A DNA stretch of 64,000 nucleotides from Desulfomicrobium orale DSM 12838 (GCF_001553625.1 NZ_CP014230.1:620001-684000), one strand, 5' to 3'; numbered from the stretch's first letter, positions 44,741 through 55,060 are shown. The notes: generated by a model not told the origin, from the sequence alone. Translations and numbers: made by a program.

Positions 44741-45510
44741 CCAGACAGACACCCTGCCGGGAACTGACCGTTCTTTCGTGCACGCCCCGCTCCGATCCCA
44801 CGCTGGTGGACCTCCTGCTCTCGCCGCCCGGCTGGTCGTGCAGGCCGGGACAGTTCATCATGATCAGGCCGCCTCACTGGGGCATGGAACATCTCTGGCC
44901 GAGACCCTTTTCCATCTGCGACGTATCCGACGAAGGTCTGCGCATCCTGTTCCAGATTGTGGGCCGGGGCACGGCGAAACTGGCGGAGCTTGAGCCCGGG
45001 CAGAAAGCGGTCGTCTGGGGGCCGCTCGGCCGGTGGTTCCGCACGGACCCCTCGCGTCCGTGCCTGATTCTGGCGGGCGGCATGGGCATCGCCCCGTTCA
45101 TCATGATGGCCCGCACCGGAAATACGGAAAACCTGCGCATGCTGTTCGGACATCGCCTGGATCTGCGGCATTATCCTTACGACGAAATCGCCGGACGCAT
45201 CCCCAGCGAGGCCATGCAGCAGAAATCGCCCGAAGACATCACCGCCTTCGCACAGGTGCTGTCCGAACGGATTCGGGCTCTGGCCGGAAAAGGACAGGTG
45301 CTGGCCTGCGGACCGGAGCCCATGCTCAGGGCGGTGCGCCGGTACTGCCTGGAACACGGCACCGACGGCCAGGTGTCGCTGGAAAACCGCATGGCCTGCG
45401 GCGTGGGGGCCTGTCTCGGGTGCGTGGGCAAAACCACCGCCGGAGAGTATGTGCAAAGCTGCGTGCATGGCCCGGCTTTCGACGTGCGCGACATCGACCT
45501 GGAGGTATAG
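44737..45510 (+). CDS. pyrK: Dihydroorotate dehydrogenase electron transfer subunit PyrK
   Basis: 257 residues of the ferredoxin-reductase type: FAD motif RPFSICDV, nucleotide domain with AGGMGIAPF, and a [2Fe-2S] cysteine cluster near the C-terminus (ACGVGACLGCVGKT then QSCVHGP). With PyrD it forms the NAD-linked class 1B enzyme of pyrimidine synthesis. The ATG overlaps the recN stop (ATGA) and the stop is two bases before pyrD. Confidence 0.95.
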   Translation: MTRQTPCRELTVLSCTPRSDPTLVDLLLSPPGWSCRPGQFIMIRPPHWGMEHLWPRPFSICDVSDEGLRILFQIVGRGTAKLAELEPGQKAVVWGPLGRWFRTDPSRPCLILAGGMGIAPFIMMARTGNTENLRMLFGHRLDLRHYPYDEIAGRIPSEAMQQKSPEDITAFAQVLSERIRALAGKGQVLACGPEPMLRAVRRYCLEHGTDGQVSLENRMACGVGACLGCVGKTTAGEYVQSCVHGPAFDVRDIDLEV

Positions 45511-45512
45511 AT

Positions 45513-46421
45513 ATGGATCAGAGCGTGCGGCTCGGGAGCCTGACCCTGAAAAATCCGGTCATCACCGCCTCGGGCACTTTCGGCTATGGCCTGGAATTCA
45601 TGCGCTACGGCGACCTGGGCAGCCTGGGCGGCATCTGCCTGAAGGGCATTTCCCTGGCCCCGAGGGCGGGCAACGCCATGCCGCGCATCGCGGAGACGCC
45701 CTGCGGCATGCTGAACGCCATCGGGCTGCAAAACGTGGGCGTACAGGCCTTTCTGAAGGACAAGCTGCCGTACATCCCGGCTGGCGCGGTCCTCATTGTC
45801 AATCTGTACGCCCAGAGTGCGGAGGATTTCGGCGAACTGGCGGCCATCTTCGCGGAGCAGGACAAGATAGCGGCCCTGGAAGTGAACATCTCCTGCCCCA
45901 ACGTACAGGAGGGCGGCGTACAGTTCGGCCAGGACCCGGGCATGGCCGCCCGGGTCACGGAGGCGGTGAAGTGCCGCGCCGGTAACAAACCGGTCATGGT
46001 CAAACTGAGTCCCAACGTGACGGACGTGACGGTCATCGCCAGGGCCGTGGAAAACGCCGGGGCGGACATGATTTCGCTCATCAACACCCTTTCCGGCATG
46101 GCTGTGGACATCCGCACCCGCAAGAGCCGCCTGGCCAACGTGGTGGGCGGCCTGTCCGGCCCGGCAATCAAGCCCGTGGCCCTGCGCATGGTCTATCAGA
46201 CCGCCCGGGCCGTGAGCGTGCCGGTCATCGGCATGGGCGGCATCACCTCGGCTGAAGACGTGCTGGAATTCATTCTTGCGGGCGCACACGCGGTACAGGT
46301 GGGCACGTACAACCTGATGCGCCCGGACAACGCCTTCCGTCTGGTGGATGAGGTGCGCCTGCTGACCGAATCTCTGGGCATCTCCTCCTGGGAGGAGTTC
46401 CGGGGTTCCCTGCGGGTGTGA
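45513..46421 (+). CDS. pyrD: Dihydroorotate dehydrogenase, class 1B catalytic subunit
   Basis: 302 residues, FMN TIM-barrel enzyme oxidising dihydroorotate to orotate. Recognisable are NPVITASGTFGYG, NISCPNV (with the catalytic Cys) and the C-terminal GMGGITSAEDVLEFILAGAHAVQVGT. The start has GGAGG. It pairs with PyrK. Confidence 0.96.
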   Translation: MDQSVRLGSLTLKNPVITASGTFGYGLEFMRYGDLGSLGGICLKGISLAPRAGNAMPRIAETPCGMLNAIGLQNVGVQAFLKDKLPYIPAGAVLIVNLYAQSAEDFGELAAIFAEQDKIAALEVNISCPNVQEGGVQFGQDPGMAARVTEAVKCRAGNKPVMVKLSPNVTDVTVIARAVENAGADMISLINTLSGMAVDIRTRKSRLANVVGGLSGPAIKPVALRMVYQTARAVSVPVIGMGGITSAEDVLEFILAGAHAVQVGTYNLMRPDNAFRLVDEVRLLTESLGISSWEEFRGSLRV

Positions 46422-46427
46422 GGACAC

Positions 46428-46706
46428 ATGATCAGACGATTCTGCGATATCTGCGAAGCGGAAATTCCGGGGCTGAAAGACGGCCTGCACGAGGAGCGGT
46501 ACACTCTGCTCATCGAGGATCCGGTCAATCTGAGCCGTCTCGGCGGACAGACCGGCAAAACGCCCCCAGCCATCGAACTGCGCCTGCGGGACTGCCACAA
46601 CATGGACATCTGTCTCCAGTGCCTGGAAAAAGTGCTGATCCGGGAATTTCACCGCCGCCGGGAAGAGGGCCACGCAGGTTCTTTTTCCGACGGCAGGGAC
46701 TTCTAA
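46428..46706 (+). CDS. Small Cys-containing protein of unknown function
   Basis: 92 residues. CDIC near the N-terminus and CHNMDICLQCLEK further on suggest a small zinc-binding protein. It lies between pyrD and gpsA, 6 and 20 bases away, so it is within the operon. A loosely similar pattern (CEEC...CRDC) occurs in the small gene at 60012. I know no family for it. Confidence 0.6.
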   Translation: MIRRFCDICEAEIPGLKDGLHEERYTLLIEDPVNLSRLGGQTGKTPPAIELRLRDCHNMDICLQCLEKVLIREFHRRREEGHAGSFSDGRDF

Positions 46707-46726
46707 GCGAATACAAGGAGACGGCT

Positions 46727-47719
46727 GTGCACATCGCCGTGCTGGGGGGAGGCAGCTGGGGCACTGCTCTGGCCGACATGCTGGCCCGCAAGGGAGAGCG
46801 GGTCCGGCTCTGGGTCCGCAATGCGGAGGCGGCCAGAGAAATTTCGGAGACCGGCATGAACGCCCGCTATCTGCCCGGTCACGCCCTGTGTCCGGCCCTT
46901 GAGGCCCGTTCCGACCCGGCGGAAGTTCTGCACGGCACGGACTGCGTGGTGCTGGCGATCCCCTGCCAGAGTATGGACGGCTGTCTGCGGGATCTGCGCG
47001 GATTTTTTCCTCCGGCCCCCCGCATAGTCTGCGCCAGCAAGGGCGTGGAGCTGGGCACCTTCAGAACCATGCGGCAGGTGGTGGAAGACGGACTGGCCGG
47101 ACTGACCCCGCGCTACGCCATTCTTTCGGGGCCGTCTTTCGCCTCGGAGGTGGCGGCCTGCCGGCCCACGGCCGTGGTGCTGGGCTGTACCGACCCGGAC
47201 ATGGCGGATTTCGCACAGCATCTTTTCTCCACCCGGCATCTCCGTGTCTATGTAAACGATGACGTGACCGGAGTGGAGCTGGGCGGTGCGGTCAAGAACA
47301 TCATGGCCATCGCCTCGGGCATCGCCGACGGTGTGGGCTTCGGGGAAAACGCGCGGGCCGGGCTCATTACGCGCGGACTCTCGGAAATGTCCCGCCTGGG
47401 CGCCGCTCTGGGTGCCCGCCCGGAAACCTTCATGGGCCTGTCCGGCCTGGGCGATCTGGTGCTGACCTGCACCGGAGACCAGAGCCGCAACCGCAGGGTG
47501 GGTCTGGCCATCGGCGGAGGCAAAACCCTGGAAGAAACCCTGGCGAACATGCGCAACGTGGCCGAAGGCGTCAAGACAACGCAGGCGGTCCGTGAACTCG
47601 GCCTGAAACTCGGGATCGAGCTGCCCATCACGGAACAGGTGCATGCCGTGCTCTTCACCGGAAAAGATCCGGCCGGGGCCGTGCATGAACTCATGAACCG
47701 CCCCTTGCGGGACGAATGA
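46727..47719 (+). CDS. gpsA: Glycerol-3-phosphate dehydrogenase (NAD(P)+)
   Basis: 330 residues with the nucleotide-binding start VLGGGSWGTALADML and the substrate motifs ASKGVE, SGPSFASEV and GVELGGAVKNIMAIASGI. It makes sn-glycerol 3-phosphate for phospholipids. The start is GTG at 46727, eight or nine bases after AAGGAG. It is the last rightward gene before the convergent yjbQ. Confidence 0.95.
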   Translation: MHIAVLGGGSWGTALADMLARKGERVRLWVRNAEAAREISETGMNARYLPGHALCPALEARSDPAEVLHGTDCVVLAIPCQSMDGCLRDLRGFFPPAPRIVCASKGVELGTFRTMRQVVEDGLAGLTPRYAILSGPSFASEVAACRPTAVVLGCTDPDMADFAQHLFSTRHLRVYVNDDVTGVELGGAVKNIMAIASGIADGVGFGENARAGLITRGLSEMSRLGAALGARPETFMGLSGLGDLVLTCTGDQSRNRRVGLAIGGGKTLEETLANMRNVAEGVKTTQAVRELGLKLGIELPITEQVHAVLFTGKDPAGAVHELMNRPLRDE

Positions 47720-47731
47720 ACGCGGCATCCT

Positions 47732-48121
47732 TCAGCAGCTCCGCACCCAGATTTTCCGCTTCCTGGGGCCGTCGAACTCGCACAGAAAGACCCGCTGCCA
47801 TGTGCCAAGAAGAAGCCGCCCCTCCTCTACCATGACCTGTACGGAACTGCCGAAGAGAGACGCCTTCACGTGGGCGTCGGAATTGCCCTCGGCGTGAAGA
47901 AAGGAGGAGTTTTCCGGCACCAGCGCGCGCAGATGGGACAGAATGTCCCGGCGCACGTCGGGATCGGCCCCTTCGTTGATCGTCAGCGCCGTGGTGGTGT
48001 GCGGCGTGTACACGAAAAGCAGGCCGGAGCGGATGTTTCCGGCCCGGACCAGTTCTTCCAGACGCGGCGTGATATCCGTCATGGTCTCCCGGGCCGTGGT
48101 GTCGATATGCAGCACATGCAT
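47732..48121 (-). CDS. YjbQ/UPF0047 family protein
   Basis: 129 residues matching the YjbQ family, sometimes annotated secondary thiamine-phosphate synthase: PHTTTALTINEGADPDVRRDI, HAEGNSDAHVKASL and GTWQRVFLCEFDGPR are its conserved blocks, with His residues that bind metal. The start at 48121 has AAGGAA. The physiological role is uncertain. Confidence 0.9.
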   Translation of the reverse strand: MHVLHIDTTARETMTDITPRLEELVRAGNIRSGLLFVYTPHTTTALTINEGADPDVRRDILSHLRALVPENSSFLHAEGNSDAHVKASLFGSSVQVMVEEGRLLLGTWQRVFLCEFDGPRKRKIWVRSC

Positions 48122-48249
48122 GGCGTTTTCCTTGCGATGAATGGTGGTATTTTCCGGGCGGCGCATCCGAGGATGCACACCCCGGCCTCTGCCAGAAGCG
48201 GCCGGGAGAAACAATCCTGGTGAAAAATGTGGACGGCGTTAAAGAATTA

Positions 48250-48279
48250 TTGACAGCATGAATACCGGAGAGCTATAGA
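48250..48279 (+). promoter_or_regulatory. Promoter of the tRNA-Val gene
   Basis: -35 TTGACA (48250-48255), 18-base spacer, -10 TATAGA (48274-48279), 13 bases before the mature tRNA end. Confidence 0.75.
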
Positions 48280-48292
48280 TGGTACTCTATTT

Positions 48293-48367
48293 AGGCGCGT
48301 AGCTCAGTGGGAGAGCACTTGCTTGACGTGCAAGGGGTCAGGAGTTCGACCCTCCTCGCGCCTACCA
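48293..48367 (+). tRNA. tRNA-Val (anticodon GAC)
   Basis: A complete cloverleaf of 75 bases: 7-bp acceptor stem (AGGCGCG with CGCGCCT), D arm GCTC/GAGC, anticodon stem CTTGC/GCAAG with loop TTGACGT (anticodon GAC at 48325-48327), T arm AGGAG/CTCCT with TTCGACC loop, and an encoded CCA end. Confidence 0.96.
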
Positions 48368-48376
48368 AAAGAACTC

Positions 48377-48399
48377 ATAGGGAGGCTTGGCCTCCCTAT
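48377..48399 (+). terminator. Hairpin between tRNA-Val and thrS
   Basis: A perfect 10-bp stem (48377-48386 with 48390-48399) and a three-base loop. The T run is poor (CGTGTTTG), so this may be a leaky tRNA terminator or an RNA processing and attenuation signal ahead of thrS. Confidence 0.6.
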
Positions 48400-48421
48400 C
48401 GTGTTTGTGAGGTAAGACATC

Positions 48422-50356
48422 ATGGCTGTGGTTCAGGGGCAGAATGTGGAAGTCGCGGCGGGCCAGTCCTGCGGCGATGTGCTGCGCGGCGTCCTTTCGG
48501 GCAAGAAGATGAAATCCGTCGTGGCCTGTATTTGCGACGGCCGGACCCTTGATCTGGCCGCCCCGGTTCCTCCCGGAACCGCCGCAGTGGAAGCCGTGTT
48601 CGCGGAATCTCCCGAAGGGCTGTCCATCCTGCGCCACAGTGCGGCCCATATCATGGCCGAGGCGGTAAAGGAACTGTTCCCTACGGCCAAGGTGACCATC
48701 GGCCCGGACATAGAGAACGGATTTTACTACGATTTCGATTACGAGCGCCCGTTCACGCCAGAAGATCTGGAACGGATCGGAGAACGCATGGCCCGCTCCG
48801 TGGCTGCGGACCAGCCCTTCTCCCGCGAAGAAATGAATGCGGATGAGGCCAAGGCGCTCTTCTCGGATATGGGGGAGACCTACAAACTCGAAATCATCGA
48901 TGATCTGGGCGCGGACCGGGTGTCCGTCTACCGCCACGGCAGTTTCGCCGATCTGTGCCGCGGCCCGCATTTGCCCTCCACCGGATTTCTGCAGGCTTTC
49001 AAGCTGACCGCCGTGGCCGGAGCCTATTGGCGCGGCGATTCCAGCCGGCCCATGCTCCAACGCATTTACGGCATCGCCTTCGCCACGCCCAAAGACCTGA
49101 AGGCCCATCTGACCATGATCGAGGAGGCCAAAAAGCGCGACCACCGCAAACTGGGGCCGCAGCTCGATCTGTTCAGCTTTCACGAAGAGGCCGGTTCCGG
49201 CATGGCCTACTGGCATCCCAAAGGCGCTCTACTGCGCACCATTCTGGAAGACTTCGTGACCAAGGAGATGCTCCGGCGCGGCTACGGCATCGTTCGCACT
49301 CCGCAGATACTGCGGCGCGACGTGTGGGAAACCTCCGGGCATTACGCCAACTACCGCGAAAACATGTATTTCACGGAGATCGACGGCTCGCCCTACGCCG
49401 TAAAACCCATGAACTGCGTGGGGCACATGCTCGTGTACACGTCCACGCAGCACAGCTACCGCGACCTGCCGGTGCGCCTGTTCGAATTCGGGGTGGTCCA
49501 TCGCCACGAACTTTCCGGCGTGCTGCACGGCCTGCTGCGGGTACGCCAGTTCACCCAGGACGACGCACACATCATCTGCCGCCCGGATCAGCTTCAGGAT
49601 GAAATCAAGGGCGTCATGCGCTGGATACAGGATCTCATGGGCGTGTTCGGCTTTGAATACGTCATGGAGATCAGCACCCGGCCGGAAAAATCCATCGGCT
49701 CGGACCAGGCCTGGGAGCTGGCCACCACGGCTCTCATGGACGCCATGTCCGAAATGGGACTGCCCTACACCATTAACGAAGGCGACGGCGCTTTCTACGG
49801 CCCCAAGATCGATGTCAAGCTGCGCGACTCTCTGGGCCGGATGTGGCAGTGCTCCACCATCCAGGTGGATTTCACCTTGCCGGAGCGTTTCGATTTGTTA
49901 TATGTGGGCGAGGATGGCGAACGCCATCGCCCGGTCATGGTGCATCGGGCCATCATGGGCTCGGTGGAGCGGTTCATCGGCATCCTCACGGAACACTTCG
50001 CCGGAGCGTTTCCGGCATGGCTCGCTCCGGTACAGGCCCGGATTCTGACCGTGACGGACGCTCAGGAGGATTTTGCCCGGCAATGCCGGGACGCGCTGCA
50101 ACAGGCTGGCGTGCGCGTGGAGGCGGACCTGCGGAACGAAAAACTCGGCTACAAGGTGCGGGAAGCCCAGATGGAAAAAATCCCGTACGCTTTGGTCATC
50201 GGCGATCAGGAAGCCGGCCAGAAGGCCGTCAATGTCCGGGCCAGGGGAGGAAACAACCTCGGCGTCATGTCCATTGACGCCTTTGTGGAGCTGCTGCGGC
50301 AGGAATGCGAGGAACCTTTCAAACATGGAGGAATGAGATATTCTTTCAGCAACTAA
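48422..50356 (+). CDS. thrS: Threonine-tRNA ligase
   Basis: 644 residues, full length: an N-terminal TGS domain (about 1-62), the SAD editing domain with [11 protein letters not shown] and a later [12 protein letters not shown], the class II catalytic core with [10 protein letters not shown] (zinc Cys) and [11 protein letters not shown], and an anticodon-binding C-terminus. The start has GTGAGG upstream. It heads the thrS-infC-rpmI-rplT-pheS-pheT series; infC begins inside its last codons. Confidence 0.97.
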   Translation: MAVVQGQNVEVAAGQSCGDVLRGVLSGKKMKSVVACICDGRTLDLAAPVPPGTAAVEAVFAESPEGLSILRHSAAHIMAEAVKELFPTAKVTIGPDIENGFYYDFDYERPFTPEDLERIGERMARSVAADQPFSREEMNADEAKALFSDMGETYKLEIIDDLGADRVSVYRHGSFADLCRGPHLPSTGFLQAFKLTAVAGAYWRGDSSRPMLQRIYGIAFATPKDLKAHLTMIEEAKKRDHRKLGPQLDLFSFHEEAGSGMAYWHPKGALLRTILEDFVTKEMLRRGYGIVRTPQILRRDVWETSGHYANYRENMYFTEIDGSPYAVKPMNCVGHMLVYTSTQHSYRDLPVRLFEFGVVHRHELSGVLHGLLRVRQFTQDDAHIICRPDQLQDEIKGVMRWIQDLMGVFGFEYVMEISTRPEKSIGSDQAWELATTALMDAMSEMGLPYTINEGDGAFYGPKIDVKLRDSLGRMWQCSTIQVDFTLPERFDLLYVGEDGERHRPVMVHRAIMGSVERFIGILTEHFAGAFPAWLAPVQARILTVTDAQEDFARQCRDALQQAGVRVEADLRNEKLGYKVREAQMEKIPYALVIGDQEAGQKAVNVRARGGNNLGVMSIDAFVELLRQECEEPFKHGGMRYSFSN

Positions 50357-50861
50357 GGCCCGCCGGAACAGGCAGATCAGGGCCAAGGAAATCCGGGTTG
50401 TCGGAGAGGATGGGAATCAGCTGGGCATCATGAGCGTGCCCGAGGCGCTGGAACACGCCGAGGCGAGCGGGCTGGATCTGGTGGAGGTCGCCCCCAACGC
50501 CAAGCCCCCTGTCTGTAAGATCATGGACTACGGCAAGTTCCTGTACGAAGAAAAGAAGAAGTCGCAGGAAGCCAAGAAGCGCCAGACCCAGATCCAGGTC
50601 AAGGAAATCAAGTTCCGCCCGCACACCGACGATCACGATCTGCAGACCAAGATCAAGCATATCCGGCGTTTCATCGAGGATGGAGATCGTTGCAAGGTCA
50701 CTGTATTTTTCCGTGGCCGCGAAATGGCGCACAAGGATCGTGGCCAGTTGGTGCTGGACCGCGTGGTGGAAATGCTCTCGGATGTGGCCAAGGTGGAACA
50801 GGCCTCCAAGGTGGAAGGCCGTACCATGTTTTTGCTGCTTTCGGGACTGCCCAAAAAATAA
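50340..50861 (+). CDS. infC: Translation initiation factor IF-3 (ATT start)
   Basis: 173 residues. The IF-3 N-domain ([20 protein letters not shown]) begins upstream of the first ATG (50430), and the only sensible start is ATT at 50340, eight bases after GGAGGA. AUU is the known rare start of infC and lets IF-3 repress its own translation. The C-domain ([14 protein letters not shown]) is complete. It overlaps thrS by 17 bases. Confidence 0.95.
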   Translation: MLSATKARRNRQIRAKEIRVVGEDGNQLGIMSVPEALEHAEASGLDLVEVAPNAKPPVCKIMDYGKFLYEEKKKSQEAKKRQTQIQVKEIKFRPHTDDHDLQTKIKHIRRFIEDGDRCKVTVFFRGREMAHKDRGQLVLDRVVEMLSDVAKVEQASKVEGRTMFLLLSGLPKK

Positions 50862-50914
50862 CTCCCTCCGGAGCGGACTGTAAAAAATTTCCCGTCATAC
50901 CTGCGGGAGGGAGT
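50861..50914 (+). promoter_or_regulatory. Structured leader before rpmI
   Basis: A perfect 9-bp inverted repeat (50861-50869 with 50906-50914) closes a 36-base loop right after infC and before the rpmI ribosome site. In other bacteria L20 represses this operon by binding a leader structure here; that role is inferred. Confidence 0.45.
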
Positions 50915-50957
50915 AACTTTGCCGCTTTCGGGCGGCTTCACGAGTCGAGGAGGAATC

Positions 50958-51158
50958 ATGCCGAAAGTAAAGAGCAACAGGAGCGCAGCCAAGCGCTTCA
51001 CCGTCACGGGCAGCGGCAAGGTCAAGAGAAGCCATTGCAACATGCGCCACATCCTGACCAAGAAATCGCCCAAACGGAAACGGCAGCTGCGTCAGTCCGC
51101 TCTTGCCGCACCGTCCTGTGTGGCCGCCATCCGCCGCATGGTGCCGTACATCTTCTAG
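50958..51158 (+). CDS. rpmI: Ribosomal protein bL35
   Basis: 66 residues: MPKVKSNRSAAKRF is the family start, with HILTKKSPKRKRQLR in the middle. The start at 50958 has GAGGAGGAA. Second of the ribosomal cluster. Confidence 0.96.
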   Translation: MPKVKSNRSAAKRFTVTGSGKVKRSHCNMRHILTKKSPKRKRQLRQSALAAPSCVAAIRRMVPYIF

Positions 51159-51230
51159 CTCCGCCGGAAGGCGGACGAAACGATGCAGCGTATAGTCCTT
51201 TCCCACTATACCTGATCAAAGGAGCAGAAC

Positions 51231-51581
51231 ATGAGAGTCAAAAGAGGAAAAACAGCCCACCGGCGGCACAAGAAGTATCTGGCCCTGGCCAAGGGATACC
51301 GCGGAGCCCGCAGCAAGCTGTACCGCACCGCCCGCGAGACTGTGGAACGCGCCCTGTGTTTCGCCTACCGCGACAGAAAACAGAAAAAGAGAGCTTTCCG
51401 CAAGCTGTGGATCATGCGCATCAACGCCGCCGTCCGCCAGGCCGGACTCAGCTACAACCGCTTCATGCACGGATTGAAGCTGGCCGAAATCAGTCTCAAC
51501 CGGAAGGTTCTGGCGGATATGGCCGTGCACGAAAAAGACGCTTTCGCCAAGCTGTGTGACATGGTCAAATCCAAGGCCTAA
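51231..51581 (+). CDS. rplT: Ribosomal protein bL20
   Basis: 116 residues: [25 protein letters not shown]-type N-terminus and the core [20 protein letters not shown]. It is an early assembly protein of the large subunit and the usual repressor of its own operon. AAAGGAG precedes the start. Confidence 0.97.
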   Translation: MRVKRGKTAHRRHKKYLALAKGYRGARSKLYRTARETVERALCFAYRDRKQKKRAFRKLWIMRINAAVRQAGLSYNRFMHGLKLAEISLNRKVLADMAVHEKDAFAKLCDMVKSKA

Positions 51582-51583
51582 CC

Positions 51584-52627
51584 GTGGCGCGCGATATCAT
51601 TCAAAAGCTGGAAAGCCTGGTCCCGGAGCTGACGGAAGCCCTGGGCCAGGCTTCTTCATTGGAAGCCCTGGAAGCCGTGCGGATACGTTTTCTGGGCCGC
51701 AAGGGCGCACTGGCGGAACTTATGTCCGGCCTGACCGCCTTGGCGCCGAAGGACCGCCCGGCGGCGGGCAAGGCCGCCAACCAGGTCAAAGCCAAGCTGA
51801 CCGGACTCTGGGAAGAACGGGCTAACGCCCTCAAGGCAGCCGGACAGCGGCGTTCTCTGGACCAGTTCGACCCGTCCACACCGTCCTGGCAGCCGGAACT
51901 CGGCTCTCTGCACCCCATCAGCCGGGTGACCAGGGAAATCTGCGCGGTCTTTTCCGGCCTTGGTTTCGAGGTTGTCAGCGGGCCGGAAGTGGAGAACGAC
52001 TTCAACAACTTCGAAGCCCTGAACCTCCCTCCCGAGCATCCGGCCAGGGACATGCAGGATTCCCTCTATATTTCCGACTCCATTCTGCTGCGCACCCATA
52101 CATCGCCTCTCCAGGTCCGGACCATGCTCGCCCGCAAGCCGCCTCTTGGGATCATTGCTCCGGGAAAGGTTTACCGCCGGGACTCGGACCTCACCCACAC
52201 ACCCATGTTCCACCAGATCGAAGGCCTTCTGGTGGATACGCAGGTCACCCTGGCCGACCTGCGCGGCACCCTGACGGCCTTCGTGCGAAGCATTTTCGGA
52301 AGCGGCACCAGAGTTCGTTTCCGGCCCAGCTTTTTTCCGTTCACCGAACCCAGCGCGGAGGTGGACATGAGCTGCGTCATCTGCGGCGGCCGGGGGCGGA
52401 CGGACAGCCAGCCATGCCGGGTCTGCAAGGAGACGGGCTGGGTTGAAATCCTGGGATGCGGCATGGTCGACCCGGCCGTGTTTCTCAAGGTCGGCTACGA
52501 TCCGGACGCCTGTGCCGGCTTTGCCTTCGGCATGGGCGTGGAGCGCATTGCCATGCTGAAATACGGCATCGGCGACCTGCGCATGTTTTTCGAGAACGAT
52601 TTGCGCTTCCTCGGGCAATTCGCCTGA
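51584..52627 (+). CDS. pheS: Phenylalanine-tRNA ligase alpha subunit
   Basis: 347 residues with an N-terminal coiled coil and a class II core: motif 1 near [11 protein letters not shown], motif 2 around [17 protein letters not shown], motif 3 [18 protein letters not shown]. Between them is [15 protein letters not shown]. The start is GTG at 51584, two bases after the rplT stop. Confidence 0.96.
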   Translation: MARDIIQKLESLVPELTEALGQASSLEALEAVRIRFLGRKGALAELMSGLTALAPKDRPAAGKAANQVKAKLTGLWEERANALKAAGQRRSLDQFDPSTPSWQPELGSLHPISRVTREICAVFSGLGFEVVSGPEVENDFNNFEALNLPPEHPARDMQDSLYISDSILLRTHTSPLQVRTMLARKPPLGIIAPGKVYRRDSDLTHTPMFHQIEGLLVDTQVTLADLRGTLTAFVRSIFGSGTRVRFRPSFFPFTEPSAEVDMSCVICGGRGRTDSQPCRVCKETGWVEILGCGMVDPAVFLKVGYDPDACAGFAFGMGVERIAMLKYGIGDLRMFFENDLRFLGQFA

Positions 52628-52643
52628 ACGACAAGGTGAGATC

Positions 52644-55028
52644 ATGCTTCTCAGTCTGAACTGGCTGCGGGAATTCGTACCTTACACGGGCGAAGTCCAG
52701 GTCCTGGCCGACAAATTGACCATGCTGGGCCTCGAAGTGGAGGAAATCCGCGATCCCTTTGCCGGTATCGCGGGGATCGTGGTGGGACACGTGGTGGAAT
52801 GCGGGCCCCATCCGTCCTCGGATCATCTTTCGGTATGCAGGGTGGATATCGGCGCTGCGGAATACCTCGATATCGTCTGCGGCGCCCCCAACGTGGCCAG
52901 AGGGCAGAGTGTGGCGGTGGCTCCTGTGGGCACGGTCATGCCCGGCGGGCTGGAGATTAAAAAAGCCAAGCTGCGCGGCCAGCCGTCCCACGGCATGATC
53001 TGCTCCGAGCGCGAACTGGGACTGGGCGAGGGGCACGACGGCATCATGGTGCTGGATTCTTCCCTGGCTCCGGGTACTCCGCTGACCCGGGCGCTCGATC
53101 TGGAACGCGTCGTACTCGATGTCAGCGTCACGCCCAACCGGGCGGACTGCCTGTCCGTACTGGGACTGGCCAGGGAAGTGGCCGCCGCCTTCGGACTGCC
53201 CCTGAACCCGCCCGCAGCCGAACTGACGGAAGACGGTGAGCCCTTCGCAGCTTTCACCATCGAAACACGCGCCGATCTGTGCCCCTTGTACCAGGCCCGG
53301 CTGATCCGCGGTGTCAGGGTCGCCCCCAGCCCGGCCTGGCTGCGCTACCGTCTGCTGGCCGTGGGAATGCGGCCTATCAACAATATCGTGGATGTGACCA
53401 ACCACGTGCTCATGGAGTGCGGGCAACCCCTGCACGCCTTTGACCGCGACCGCCTGCGCGGCAACTGTATTCGGGTGGCTACGGCCAGGCCGGACATGCA
53501 GTTTACCACGCTGGACGGTCAGGACCGCTCACTTACGGAAAACGATCTGCTCATCTGGGATCAGGAGCGGCCGGTGGCCCTGGCCGGAGTCATGGGCGGG
53601 GGCAATTCCGAGATCACCGCGGACAGCAGCACTGTTCTTCTGGAATCGGCGGTATTCAATCCGGTTTCGGTACGCAAAACCGCGCGGCGTCTGGGCCTCT
53701 CCAGTGAGGCGTCCTATCGGTTCGAACGGGGTGTGGACCAGATGGGCAACACCTACGCCATGAACCGGGCCGCGGCGCTCATGGCCGAACTGTCCGGCGG
53801 TCGGGTGGCTCCCGGAGTGGTCCGTTCCGAGCCCCGGCCCTTTGCCCCGAAAATCATTTCCTTTACTCCGGCCAAGGCCGCCCGCCTCCTCGGACAGGAC
53901 ATGGAGCCGCAATTCTGCCGAAACACCCTGACCAGTCTGGGTTGCACGGTAGAGGGGCAGAACGAAACGTGGACGGTCACGGCCCCGTCCTTCCGCCTGG
54001 ACCTGGAACGGGAAGTGGACCTCATCGAGGAAGTGGCCCGCATGTACGGCATGGACCGCATTGAACCCACACTGCCCGTGGTGCGCAAACGCCTGGAGGA
54101 TCTGGACAAGGCCGATCCGGCCTTCGCCTTTCTGCAGCGAGTCCGGGACTGGGGGCGCGGAGCGGGGCTGACCGAAGTGATCAACTACAGTTTCGTGGGC
54201 GGGGCCGATCTGGACCGCTGCGCCCTGCCCGCCGAAAACCGCGTGCATATCCGCAATCCTCTGAGCGAAGAGATGAACGTACTGCGTACGGACCTCGCGC
54301 CGGGCCTGCTCAACGCCCTGCGCCACAATATCAGTCAGGACAACGTGCGGGTGCGGATTTTTGAAATAGCGCACACTTTTGTGCCGGACGCGGCCAGCGA
54401 TACCGGAGTGCGGGAAAACAACCGCCTGGCCTTGCTGCTCCACGGCGGACGCTTCCCGGGCCGCTACCCCTACCCCGAGGGTCACAGCGGCTTTGCCGAC
54501 ATGAAAGGGCTGGTGGAACACCTTTTGCTTTCCTTGGGCATTGTCCGCCCGCAGTTCCAGCGCACCGGCGAGCATCCCTATCTGAGCCCAGCCGTGTCCA
54601 TATCGGTGCATGACTCCATCGCAGGCAGGCTGGGCAGGATTCGAGACGATCTGGCCAATACCTGTCTGGCCAGAAACGAAATCTGGTATGCGGATCTGGA
54701 TCTCGACCTGCTGATGGGCATGTGCGGCCAGCCCGCTTTCCGCCCCATTCCCAGATTTCCCGTGATCCGGCGGGACATGACTCTGGCCGTACCGTCTCAT
54801 CTCGCCATCGGTGCAATCATGGACTCCGTCAGGGAATTCAGCGAACCTCTGCTCGAAGATGTCTTTCTGGTGGACGTGTACGCGCCGGACGGGCAGGATG
54901 AACGAAATCTGTCCTTCCGTTTCGTCTACCGGCACCCGGAGCGGACCCTCAAGGACAAGGAAGTAGACAAGGCCAACAGCCGGTTGGGCCAATATCTGAC
55001 GGAACGGCTGCCCGTGCGTTTTCCCTGA
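52644..55028 (+). CDS. pheT: Phenylalanine-tRNA ligase beta subunit
   Basis: 794 residues, full length: an N-terminal tRNA-binding OB domain (GIVVGHVVECGPHPSSDHLSVCRVD), the B3/B4 editing region, B5 region, a catalytic-like core and a C-terminal ferredoxin-fold anticodon-binding domain ending in DKEVDKANSRLGQYL. Starts 16 bases after pheS. Confidence 0.97.
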   Translation: MLLSLNWLREFVPYTGEVQVLADKLTMLGLEVEEIRDPFAGIAGIVVGHVVECGPHPSSDHLSVCRVDIGAAEYLDIVCGAPNVARGQSVAVAPVGTVMPGGLEIKKAKLRGQPSHGMICSERELGLGEGHDGIMVLDSSLAPGTPLTRALDLERVVLDVSVTPNRADCLSVLGLAREVAAAFGLPLNPPAAELTEDGEPFAAFTIETRADLCPLYQARLIRGVRVAPSPAWLRYRLLAVGMRPINNIVDVTNHVLMECGQPLHAFDRDRLRGNCIRVATARPDMQFTTLDGQDRSLTENDLLIWDQERPVALAGVMGGGNSEITADSSTVLLESAVFNPVSVRKTARRLGLSSEASYRFERGVDQMGNTYAMNRAAALMAELSGGRVAPGVVRSEPRPFAPKIISFTPAKAARLLGQDMEPQFCRNTLTSLGCTVEGQNETWTVTAPSFRLDLEREVDLIEEVARMYGMDRIEPTLPVVRKRLEDLDKADPAFAFLQRVRDWGRGAGLTEVINYSFVGGADLDRCALPAENRVHIRNPLSEEMNVLRTDLAPGLLNALRHNISQDNVRVRIFEIAHTFVPDAASDTGVRENNRLALLLHGGRFPGRYPYPEGHSGFADMKGLVEHLLLSLGIVRPQFQRTGEHPYLSPAVSISVHDSIAGRLGRIRDDLANTCLARNEIWYADLDLDLLMGMCGQPAFRPIPRFPVIRRDMTLAVPSHLAIGAIMDSVREFSEPLLEDVFLVDVYAPDGQDERNLSFRFVYRHPERTLKDKEVDKANSRLGQYLTERLPVRFP

Positions 55029-55060
55029 CGGACGGAAGCGGCCGGGAGGAAACGGCACCC

